Both the position numbers and the translations under genes were made by a program. Under the pieces are notes generated by a model. The model made no database searches and had not been told where the DNA came from. It saw nothing but the letters and a program-made list of their open reading frames with translations. From Actinomycetes bacterium (lineage in GTDB: Bacteria > Actinomycetota > Actinomycetes > S36-B12 > CAIYMF01), in contig JAKOVT010000194.1 in assembly GCA_029781935.1 (NCBI GenBank), positions 1 through 40,463 of the forward strand: a DNA stretch of 40,463 nucleotides, given 5' to 3'. Numbering within the stretch: position 1 is the stretch's first letter; every line of letters begins with the position of its first letter. Below, in pieces: positions 1-7,250 of the stretch.

Positions 1-930
1 GCGCTCCTCGCCGGGGCCGATCGCGACGCCGTCGCCGCGCCGGTAGTCGATGTAGGGGATGCCGATCGCCGCGTCGTCGTCGTCGCCCCACGGCAGGACC
101 CGCAGCACGGCGCGCCGCAGCCGGTCGAGCGGGCCGGGGATGGGCAGGCCGACGCCGATGACGTACTCGCCCGGGAGGTAGGCGCCCGAGTGCGACCCGG
201 CTCCGGCGTAGACCACGGGGTGCGTGCCGTGCACGAAGGCGATGTCGGGGTCGTCCCATCGGCGGCGCAGGTCGTCGCCCACCTCGTCGTGCGAGGAGAA
301 GGCGACCCACGCGGGAGTCGGCTCGGTCCCGGCACCGCGGTCGACCAGGAAGATCGTGACCTGCTCCCAGTCGGCCTCGTGGTCGTTGACGCCGCCGAAG
401 GTCGAGCGCCAGTCGTTCATCGCGTAGAGGTACCAGTACTGCAGCACGACGTAGCCGGCGTCGCGGGTGACATGGCCGTGGTAGGCGTACGACGACTGCG
501 CCCCCACCTGCCGGTGGGCGGCGGCGGCATAGCCGCCGGGCACCCGTCCGCGCAGGAGCAGGGTGAGCCGCATCGTCGTGTCGATGAGGCGCGACAGGAG
601 CCCGACGGAGGCGAACCGGCTGCTCGCGTGGAAGCGCGGGCGTTCGGGGTCGTTGCGCCAGGCCCGGAAGTCCTTGCGCGACAGCGGCTCTGCGACGTAC
701 TGCAAGTACATCGAGTCCTGGTCGTGCTCGCGACCGAGCTCGGCGAGGCGTTCCACGGTCAGCGTTCCCGGCTCGGCGAGGATCTCGCCGTCCTTCTTGT
801 CGCGGCGGCTCAGGTGCAGCGCCGCGTGGGCGAGGTACTCCTCGGCGCGCATCGGCAGGAACAGCTCGCCCTGCGTGTAGCGGATGACGGGCTCGTAGCG
901 GCGCAGCAGCTCGAGGTCGGACTCGCTCAT
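1..930 (-). CDS. VPS62-like beta-sandwich protein (3' end outside window)
   Basis: The reading frame is open from the ATG at 930 to the left edge (310 codons, no stop), so the C-terminus is missing. The middle shows Q-YWYLYAMNDWRS, then NDHEADWEQVTIFL, then HPVVYAGAGSHSGAY. This order of aromatic-rich strand, D-W-E-x-V and HP-x-Y-x-A-x-GSH is what I recall from the VPS62/DUF946-like family, a eukaryote-named beta-sandwich family with many uncharacterised bacterial members. There is no signal peptide at the N-terminus (MSESDLELLRRYEP), and a stretch around residues 108-130 could lie against or in a membrane. No function is claimed. A purine-rich GAGGAG lies about 12 nt before the ATG, rather far for a ribosome site. 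The coding call is firm from frame length and codon use; the family call is moderate. Confidence 0.7.
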   Translation of the reverse strand, partial: MSESDLELLRRYEPVIRYTQGELFLPMRAEEYLAHAALHLSRRDKKDGEILAEPGTLTVERLAELGREHDQDSMYLQYVAEPLSRKDFRAWRNDPERPRFHASSRFASVGLLSRLIDTTMRLTLLLRGRVPGGYAAAAHRQVGAQSSYAYHGHVTRDAGYVVLQYWYLYAMNDWRSTFGGVNDHEADWEQVTIFLVDRGAGTEPTPAWVAFSSHDEVGDDLRRRWDDPDIAFVHGTHPVVYAGAGSHSGAYLPGEYVIGVGLPIPGPLDRLRRAVLRVLPWGDDDDAAIGIPYIDYRRGDGVAIGPGEER

Positions 931-1022
931 CGTCGCGCGCCGCTCCTCGAAGCCTCCGGGCCACCGCCAGTCGTGACCGCGCTCCCGAGGATACGGAGGA
1001 CGCGCGCGCGGCACCTCCGGAA

Positions 1023-1045
1023 CCGCGTTAACGGAGGTTACGCGG
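1023..1045 (-). terminator. hairpin just downstream of the small MbcA/ParS-type gene
   Basis: CCGCGTTAA (1023-1031) can pair with TTACGCGG (1038-1045) with one bulged T and a 6-nt loop. It lies 9 nt beyond the stop codon at 1055 of the minus-strand gene and before the VPS62-like gene. No U-tract follows, which is common in actinobacterial terminators. Function is inferred from position. Confidence 0.35.
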
Positions 1046-1054
1046 ACCGCGGGT

Positions 1055-1240
1055 TCAGGCCGTGCGGCGCAGGGCGAGGGCGAGCGCGAGGACGGCGTCG
1101 TCGTCGCCCTCGTCGAGCAGCTCCCGCGGGGTGCGGTCACCGAGCTGGTGGCGCGGGCGCTCGAGCCAGGCGCGCACACCGGCGTCGTCGAGCACCGGCA
1201 GCAGGAGCTCCACGACGCGTCGGGTCGACTCGCTGCTCAT
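1055..1240 (-). CDS. small MbcA/ParS/Xre-type (DUF2384-like) domain protein
   Basis: A 61-residue protein. Residues 22-59 (GVRAWLERP...LGDRTPRELL...DDAVLALALALRR) match the pattern of the C-terminal toxin-binding domain of the MbcA/ParS/Xre antitoxin family: W-L-x-x-P, then L-G-x-x-T-P-x-E-L-L, then a final V/L-rich helix. The usual N-terminal Xre-like helix-turn-helix is absent, and no RES-type toxin lies beside it, so a classical toxin-antitoxin pair is not supported. AGGAGG sits 5 nt before the ATG at 1240, which fixes the start. It is transcribed away from the NRPS gene and could share its upstream region. The role is unknown; it may be an orphan protein-protein interaction domain. Confidence 0.72.
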   Translation of the reverse strand: MSSESTRRVVELLLPVLDDAGVRAWLERPRHQLGDRTPRELLDEGDDDAVLALALALRRTA

Positions 1241-1445
1241 CGTGGCCTCCTCTCCTGCCTTCGCTACCCAGGTCGGGCCGCGTTACCCCTGGGGATGTCG
1301 TCCGCTGGCACGACGTCGCTGCCGTGGGGCACCGGCAGGAAGGACGGACCAGGACGCGGCGTGGTTCCCGGCCGGTCGTCCCGGGTAGCGGACCCAGCTG
1401 CGGGAGCGGCTGCACGCCGCCAGTCGCGTTCGACAGACTGCCGTC
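1241..1445. other. divergent intergenic region upstream of the NRPS gene
   Basis: This 205-nt stretch separates the minus-strand MbcA/ParS-type gene from the plus-strand NRPS gene, so it should hold both promoters. No Shine-Dalgarno is visible before the NRPS ATG at 1446. A CAGACT hexamer lies 6 nt before that ATG, a spacing compatible with a leaderless mRNA, but it is a poor match to TANNNT. No coding frame here looks real. Confidence 0.4.
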
Positions 1446-4400
1446 ATGAGCCTGCTGCGGGGGTCGTCCGCCCCCGAGCCGCGCACCCTGGTCGACGTGC
1501 TGCGGGAGACCGTCGACGAGCACCCCGACGAGCCGGCGCTCGACAACGGCGCGCAGGTGCTGACCTACTCCGAGTTCCTCGAGGCGGCGGAGGACGTCGC
1601 CGCCGAGCTGCACGCGCACGGAGTCGGGCCGGGGGACAAGGTCGGGATCCGCATCCGGTCCGGGACCGTCGACCTGTACGTCGCCATCGCGGGGACGCTG
1701 CTCGCGGGGGCGGCGTACGTCCCCGTGGACGCCGACGATCCCGACGAGCGCGCGCGCACGGTGTTCCGCGAGGCGGAGGTGTCGGCCGTCCTGGCCGACG
1801 ACCTCGAGCTGACGGTCCGACGCCCGAAGCCAGCCGTGCCCGCGGGCACCACCGCCGCGCTCACCGACGACGCCTGGGTGATCTTCACCTCCGGCTCGAC
1901 GGGCGCACCGAAGGGCGTCGCCGTCTCACACCGCAGTGCCGCCGCCTTCGTCGACGCCGAGGCGCGGATGTTCCTCCAGGAGGATCCGCTCGGCCCCGGC
2001 GACCGGGTGATGGCCGGGCTGTCCGTCGCGTTCGACGCGTCGTGCGAGGAGATGTGGCTGGCCTGGCGGTACGGCGCGTGCCTCGTGCCCGCGCCGCGGT
2101 CGCTGGTGCGCAGCGGCATGGAGCTCGGCCCCTGGCTGGTCGCCAACGACCTCACCGTCGTCTCGACCGTCCCCACCCTGGTGGCCCTGTGGCCGCCGGA
2201 CGCGCTGGCCTCCGTGCGGCTGCTCATCCTCGGCGGCGAGGCGTGCCCGCCCGAGCTGGCGGCTCGCCTCGTCGAGGGCGGTCGTGAGGTCTGGAACACC
2301 TACGGGCCGACCGAGGCGACCGTCGTGGCCTGCGGCGCGCGGCTGACGGGCGTGCCCCCCGTGCGGATCGGTCTCCCGCTCGACGGCTGGGACCTGGCCG
2401 TCGTCGACGGGGAGGGTCGTCAGGTCGAGCCGGGCGGCGAGGGGGAGCTGATCATCGGCGGCGTCGGTCTCGCGCGGTACCTCGATCCGGCCAAGGACGC
2501 GGAGAAGTACGCGCCGATGCCCAGCCTCGGGTGGCAACGCGCCTATCGCAGCGGCGACCTCGTCCGCTACGAGGAGGAAGGGCTGCTCTTCCTCGGGCGG
2601 GCCGACGACCAGGTGAAGGTGGGCGGCCGACGCATCGAGCTCGGTGAGATCGACAGCGCCCTGCTGGCGCTGCCCGGCGTCACGGGGGCGGCTGCGGCGG
2701 TCCGGCGCAGCGGGTCGGGCAACGCGCTGCTCGTCGGCTACGTCGCGACCACCGACGACTTCGAGCCCGTCGCCGCCGTGGCGACGTTGCGGGCGACCCT
2801 GCCCGCCGCGCTGGTGCCCCGTCTCGCGCGGGTCGACACGCTGCCGACGCGCACCTCCGGGAAGATCGACCGCGACGCGCTGCCCTGGCCGCTCGAGACC
2901 GTCGACGCCGGTGAGTCGGTGCGCCTGCAGGGGACCGCCGGTGCTCTGCAGGACCTCTGGGCCGACATCCTGGGCGCCACCGTCGGCAGCGCCGACGACG
3001 ACTTCTTCGACCTCGGTGGTGGGAGCCTCGCCGCGGCGCAGCTGGTGTCGCGGTTGCGCGAGCACTACCCCGAGGTCGCCGTCGCCGACGTCTACGACCA
3101 TCCGCGGATCGGTGACCTCGCCACCGCGCTCGAGGCGCTCGCGACGCCTGCGGCGTACACGGATCGCACGGTGCACCCCGTGCCTCGGTCGTCGCAGGTG
3201 GTCCAGGTCCTGCTCACCGTGCCGCTGCGCACCATCACGGGTCTGCGCTGGCTCACCTGGGTGGCGCTCGGGTGCACCGTGGCGGCGCAGTGGTTCTCGG
3301 TGCCGTGGGTGCCGTCCGCGCCGTGGACGGTCGTCGTCCTGGCGTGGCTCCTCCTCGTCGCGGCCCCCGGCCGGATGCTGCTCACCGCTCTCGGTGCGCG
3401 CCTCGTCCTGGCCGGCGTAGGACCGGGCTCGTATCCGCGCGGCGGTGCCGTGCATGTCCGCGTCTGGGCGGCCGAGCGGCTCGCCGAGGAGCTCGGCGCC
3501 GCCAACCTCGCGGGAGCTCCCCTCATGCGGGTCTACGCGCGGTTGCTCGGAGCGCACGTCGGGCGCGACGTCGACCTCCACTCCATCCCGCCCGTCACCG
3601 GTCATCTCGTGCTCGGCGACGGGTGCTCCGTGGAGCCCGAGGTCGACCTGACCGGGCACTGGGTCGACGGCGACGTGCTCGTCGTCGGCACCCTCGAGAT
3701 CGGTCCGGACGCGCGCATCGGCGCACGCAGCATGCTGTGCCCGGGAGCCGTCGTCGGTGCCAGGGCCGAGATCGCCCCGGGCTCGGCCGTGTTCGGGGAG
3801 GTGCCCGCCGGGCAGGCGTGGGCCGGCGCACCCGCGCAACGACGCACGAAGGCGCGGGGTCCCTGGGACGAGCGGCCGCACAACCGACCGGTGTGGGTCC
3901 TGGCCTACGCCGCGATCGCGGTGGCCATCGCGTCGCTGCCCGGCGTCGCCGTCCTGGTGGTGCTCGGCCTCGCAGTGCCGTCGCTGCGCGCCGCAGGCTC
4001 GGTGAGCGGGGCTGCGCTCACCGCGCTGGCCTGGGTGCCGGTCGGCACCGTCGTCGGCCTTCTCGTGCTCGCGCTCCTCGTCGGGCTGCTGGTGCGGCTC
4101 CTCTCCCTCGGACTGACACCGGGCGCGCACCCCGTGCACGGCCGGCAGGCCTGGCAGGCGTGGGCGACCCTCAGGGTGCTCGACGAGGCGCGGACCTGGC
4201 TGTTCCCGTTGTACTCGAGCTCGTTGACGCCGACGTGGCTGCGAGCTCTCGGAGCGAGCATCGGGCCCCAGGTCGAGGCCTCGACCGTGCTGCTGATCCC
4301 CAAGCTCACCACCGTGCGCGAGGGCGCCTTCCTCGCCGACGACACGTTGCTCGGCAGCTACGAGCTCGGCGGGGGATGGCTGCGCGTCGAGCACGTCGAG

Positions 4401-5336
4401 ATCGGCAAGCACGCGTTCGTCGGCAACTCGGGCATGGCGGCGCCGGGCCGCAAGGTGCCCAAGCGCGGGCTGGTGGCGGTCCTGTCCGCAGCGCCGCGGC
4501 GCACCAAGGCCAAGGCCGGGACCTCGTGGCTCGGCAGCCCTCCCACCAGGCTGCGCCGGGTCGAGCAGAAGGCGGACCGCAGCCGGACCTACGACCCTCC
4601 ACCGCGCCTCGTCGTCGCGCGGGCTCTCGTCGAGCTGTGCCGGCTGGTGCCGGTGATGGTCGGGGTCTGCATCGGGCTCGGCGTCGTCGTCGCCCTGGTG
4701 CAGCTCGCGTCCGGGCGCGGATGGTGGCTCGCGATGCTGCTGTCGGGCCTGACGGTCATCGTGGCCGCGACGGTCGCCGCCGTCGTCACCACCGGGGCCA
4801 AGTGGCTGCTGGTCGGGCGGTTGCGCGCGGGCGACCATCCGCTCTGGAGCTCCTTCGTCTGGCGCAACGAGCTCGCCGACACCTTCGTCGAAGCGGTGGC
4901 GGCACCGTGGTTCGCGCGACCCGCGACAGGCACCCCGGTGCTGAACCTGTGGCTGCGCTCGCTGGGTGCGAGGATCGGCCGAGGGGTCTGGTGCGAGACG
5001 TACTGGCTCCCCGAGGCCGACCTGATCCACCTCCACGCGGGAGCCACCGTCAACCAGGGCTGCGTCGTCCAGACCCACCTGTTCCACGACCGGGTGCTGA
5101 GCATGGACACCGTCACGCTCCGCACCGGATCGACGCTCGGGCCCAACAGCGTGATCCTGCCCGCGGCCACGCTCGGCCGGCATGCGACTGTGGGCCCGGT
5201 GTCGCTGGTGATGCGCGGGGAGTCCGTGCCGGACAAGACGAGGTGGATCGGCAACCCCATCGGCCCGTGGCCGCTCGCGGAGGCATCGACCGACGGCGAG
5301 GCCGACCCCGACGACCGAGAGGAACCTGAGGCGTGA
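1446..5336 (+). CDS. Pls/PosA-type single-module NRPS (A-T-membrane/C-terminal domains)
   Basis: A 1296-residue membrane-bound peptide synthetase. Adenylation motifs occur in order: FTSGSTGAPKGV (about 147-158), NTYGPTEATV (284-293), YRSGDL (about 363), GRADDQVKVGGRRIELGEID (384-403) and TSGKID with K473. A carrier domain follows with the phosphopantetheine serine S527 in DLGGGSL. The rest, about 700 residues, alternates three membrane-helix pairs (near 580-660, 817-890, 1055-1120) with three soluble segments having left-handed-beta-helix-like hexads. This is the layout of the TIGR02353 terminal region known from epsilon-poly-L-lysine synthetase, where it joins the single monomer into a homopolymer. 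No condensation or thioesterase domain is present. The stop overlaps the M1 peptidase start (GTGA), implying translational coupling. Product inferred: a homopolymeric or short isopeptide of one amino acid. Confidence 0.9.
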   Translation: MSLLRGSSAPEPRTLVDVLRETVDEHPDEPALDNGAQVLTYSEFLEAAEDVAAELHAHGVGPGDKVGIRIRSGTVDLYVAIAGTLLAGAAYVPVDADDPDERARTVFREAEVSAVLADDLELTVRRPKPAVPAGTTAALTDDAWVIFTSGSTGAPKGVAVSHRSAAAFVDAEARMFLQEDPLGPGDRVMAGLSVAFDASCEEMWLAWRYGACLVPAPRSLVRSGMELGPWLVANDLTVVSTVPTLVALWPPDALASVRLLILGGEACPPELAARLVEGGREVWNTYGPTEATVVACGARLTGVPPVRIGLPLDGWDLAVVDGEGRQVEPGGEGELIIGGVGLARYLDPAKDAEKYAPMPSLGWQRAYRSGDLVRYEEEGLLFLGRADDQVKVGGRRIELGEIDSALLALPGVTGAAAAVRRSGSGNALLVGYVATTDDFEPVAAVATLRATLPAALVPRLARVDTLPTRTSGKIDRDALPWPLETVDAGESVRLQGTAGALQDLWADILGATVGSADDDFFDLGGGSLAAAQLVSRLREHYPEVAVADVYDHPRIGDLATALEALATPAAYTDRTVHPVPRSSQVVQVLLTVPLRTITGLRWLTWVALGCTVAAQWFSVPWVPSAPWTVVVLAWLLLVAAPGRMLLTALGARLVLAGVGPGSYPRGGAVHVRVWAAERLAEELGAANLAGAPLMRVYARLLGAHVGRDVDLHSIPPVTGHLVLGDGCSVEPEVDLTGHWVDGDVLVVGTLEIGPDARIGARSMLCPGAVVGARAEIAPGSAVFGEVPAGQAWAGAPAQRRTKARGPWDERPHNRPVWVLAYAAIAVAIASLPGVAVLVVLGLAVPSLRAAGSVSGAALTALAWVPVGTVVGLLVLALLVGLLVRLLSLGLTPGAHPVHGRQAWQAWATLRVLDEARTWLFPLYSSSLTPTWLRALGASIGPQVEASTVLLIPKLTTVREGAFLADDTLLGSYELGGGWLRVEHVEIGKHAFVGNSGMAAPGRKVPKRGLVAVLSAAPRRTKAKAGTSWLGSPPTRLRRVEQKADRSRTYDPPPRLVVARALVELCRLVPVMVGVCIGLGVVVALVQLASGRGWWLAMLLSGLTVIVAATVAAVVTTGAKWLLVGRLRAGDHPLWSSFVWRNELADTFVEAVAAPWFARPATGTPVLNLWLRSLGARIGRGVWCETYWLPEADLIHLHAGATVNQGCVVQTHLFHDRVLSMDTVTLRTGSTLGPNSVILPAATLGRHATVGPVSLVMRGESVPDKTRWIGNPIGPWPLAEASTDGEADPDDREEPEA

Positions 5337-6658
5337 GGGACGGCGTGACGGGCGACCCGTACTTCCCGGACCGCGGTGACCGCCGCTACTCGGTCTCGCA
5401 CTACGACCTCGTCCTGTCCTACGACGTCCACTCGAACCAGTTGCGCGGCAAGGCGTCCCTGATGGTCGAGGCCCGCACCGAGCTCCGCGATCTGCGGCTG
5501 GACCTCGTCGGCTTCCGGGTCTCCAAGGTCACCGTCGACGGCGATGCCGTGCGGTTCTCGGTGACCTCGCAGCACCTGGTGGTGCGGCCGCGCACCAGGA
5601 TCGCCGCCGGCGGATCCGTGCGGGTCGTGGTGACCTACGCCGGGAAGCCGCTCCCGGTCCCGGACGGCGACGACGCGTGCGGCTGGGAGGAGCTCGACGA
5701 CGGCGTGCTGGTCGCCGGGCAGACCAACGGCGCGCCGTCGTGGTTCCCGTGCAACGACCGGCCCGACGACAAGGCGACCTACCGGTTCGAGCTCGTCGTC
5801 GCGAACGCCTACCACGTGGTCGCGAACGGCGTGTGCACCAGCCGATGGCGCTCGGCCGGCGCGACGACGTGGGTCTACGAGCAGCGCGAGCCGATGCCGA
5901 CCTACCTCGCCACGGTCCAGATCGGCCGCTACGTCGTGCTGCCGGTCGACGGCGCGTCGGTCCCGATGTCGGCCGTCCTGCCGAAGGCCCTGCTGGGCCG
6001 CTACGGCTCGGCGTTCGGCAGGCAGCCCGAGATGCTCGATTTCTACGCGCGGCTGTTCGGCCCGTACCCGTTCGCGGCGTACACGGTGGTGATCACGGAG
6101 GACGAGCTCGAGATCCCCTTGGAGGCGCAGGGGATGTCGACGTTCGGCTCGAACTTCCTGACGTCGGACTGGGAGCACGTGCGGCTGGTCGCGCACGAGC
6201 TCTCCCACCAGTGGTTCGGCAACGCCGTCACCGCAGCGTCGTGGAGCGACATCTGGCTGCACGAGGGCTTCGCCTGCTACTGCGAGTGGTTGTGGTCGGA
6301 GGAGTCGGGCGGGCGCTCCGCCGACGCGCACGCACGCAGCCACTGGACGAAGCTCGCGGCCAAGAAGCAGGACCTGCTGCTCGGCGACCCCGGACCCGAC
6401 CTCATGTTCGACGACCGCGTCTACAAGCGTGGGGCGCTGCTGCTGCACGCGCTGCGGCTGACGATCGGCGACGAGCGCTTCTTCGGCCTCCTGCGCACGT
6501 GGATCGACAGGAACTGCTTCGGCTCCGTGACCACGGCGATGTTCGAGGCGCTCGCGGCCGAGATCCACGGGCAGCGGCTCGACGGCCTGTTCGACGCGTG
6601 GTTGCGCGAGACCCGCCTGCCCGAGCTCCCGGCGTCCGTCGCGGAGCCCTCGAGCTAG
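5333..6658 (+). CDS. M1 family metallopeptidase
   Basis: A 441-residue zinc aminopeptidase-fold protein. Zinc ligands are H288 and H292 in HELSH and E311 in LHEGF, with the standard 18-residue spacing. The loop before it reads EIPLEAQGM rather than the usual GAMEN exopeptidase motif, keeping one E. YKRGALLLHAL supplies the conserved transition-state tyrosine. The N-terminal 190 residues are the M1 beta-saddle domain. The protein is shorter than full aminopeptidase N and lacks the long C-terminal helical domain. No signal peptide is seen, so it is probably cytoplasmic. GTG at 5333 overlaps the NRPS stop, so both are made from one message; a role in trimming, releasing or resisting the NRPS product is an inference. 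Its TAG stop lies in a CTAG shared with the convergent phosphopantetheinyl transferase. Confidence 0.9.
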   Translation: MRDGVTGDPYFPDRGDRRYSVSHYDLVLSYDVHSNQLRGKASLMVEARTELRDLRLDLVGFRVSKVTVDGDAVRFSVTSQHLVVRPRTRIAAGGSVRVVVTYAGKPLPVPDGDDACGWEELDDGVLVAGQTNGAPSWFPCNDRPDDKATYRFELVVANAYHVVANGVCTSRWRSAGATTWVYEQREPMPTYLATVQIGRYVVLPVDGASVPMSAVLPKALLGRYGSAFGRQPEMLDFYARLFGPYPFAAYTVVITEDELEIPLEAQGMSTFGSNFLTSDWEHVRLVAHELSHQWFGNAVTAASWSDIWLHEGFACYCEWLWSEESGGRSADAHARSHWTKLAAKKQDLLLGDPGPDLMFDDRVYKRGALLLHALRLTIGDERFFGLLRTWIDRNCFGSVTTAMFEALAAEIHGQRLDGLFDAWLRETRLPELPASVAEPSS

Positions 6659-7215
6659 TCGAGGCCCCGGACCTCCACCGCGACGACGTCGTGGCCGGTC
6701 AGGACGACGACGCTGACGACGTGTCGCGGGACGTCGACGTCGAGCACCCGCGCGTGCGGCGGCCGCGGCTGGTCGGACTCCCACCGGACCACGCCCGTCT
6801 CGTCGAGCCGGACGTGGCGCGGGTCCAGGACCAGACCGGTCCCGAGCGCCTTGACGAGCGCCTCCGTGCGCACCCAGGTGCGGGTCGGGTCGGTGCCCGG
6901 CAGGTGCGCAGCGACCGTGGGGAACCCCGGGAAGTCCGCGGCACCAGGGGGCTCCACGTCGACGCCGATCGGTCCCAGGTCGGTGACGGCGACCACGGAC
7001 ATCGCACCGGCTCGAGCCAGGCTGACGGCCGCCGGCTCGCGCAGCGACGCGGTGGGAAGGACCAGCGGCCGGCCGTGCTCGTCGCTGCCGCAGCGCCCGC
7101 AGGCGTGGCCGAGGACGACCCGATCCCGCGAGACCCCGTGGAACCGCGCGACCTCGGAGCGCAGCAGGTCGTGCGCCGCGACCTCGGCGTAGGCGACGAG
7201 GACGCGGCCGCTCAT
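6655..7215 (-). CDS. 4'-phosphopantetheinyl transferase (Sfp/EntD-like superfamily)
   Basis: A 186-residue protein with the two signature blocks: IGVDVEPPG, where the acidic residues bind magnesium, and WVRTEALVKALGTG. The enzyme moves phosphopantetheine from CoA to a carrier-protein serine. Its likely client is S527 of the neighbouring NRPS. It runs convergent to the M1 peptidase; the two stop codons share the palindrome CTAG at 6655-6658. The N-terminus carries a C-G-R-C pair (CGRCGSDEHG) as in several short Sfp-type enzymes. No Shine-Dalgarno precedes the ATG at 7215; instead TAGCGT lies 6 nt upstream, so the mRNA is probably leaderless. Confidence 0.85.
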   Translation of the reverse strand: MSGRVLVAYAEVAAHDLLRSEVARFHGVSRDRVVLGHACGRCGSDEHGRPLVLPTASLREPAAVSLARAGAMSVVAVTDLGPIGVDVEPPGAADFPGFPTVAAHLPGTDPTRTWVRTEALVKALGTGLVLDPRHVRLDETGVVRWESDQPRPPHARVLDVDVPRHVVSVVVLTGHDVVAVEVRGLD

Positions 7216-7221
7216 GCGTGG

Positions 7222-7227
7222 ACGCTA
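7222..7227 (-). promoter_or_regulatory. putative -10 element of a leaderless PPTase transcript
   Basis: On the minus strand TAGCGT (7227 to 7222) is followed by 6 nt and the ATG at 7215. TANNNT with 6-8 nt to a start codon is the usual leaderless promoter layout in actinobacteria, and no ribosome site competes with this reading. No convincing -35 was found. Confidence 0.4.
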
Positions 7228-7250
7228 TCCCGTGCTGCGGTCGGGCGATC

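Noticed and set aside
1282-1297. TTACCCCTGGGGATG upstream of the NRPS gene as a second CsoR-type operator
   Set aside because: The arms are only partly complementary (TACCCC against GGGGAT) and it lacks the ATAC...GTAT ends of the 25132 site.
1926-5183. Long minus-strand open frame of about 1085 codons opposite the NRPS gene
   Set aside because: Its translation is low-complexity Arg/Gly/Pro/His-rich and matches no family, whereas the plus strand shows complete adenylation and carrier motifs. It is a GC-bias shadow.
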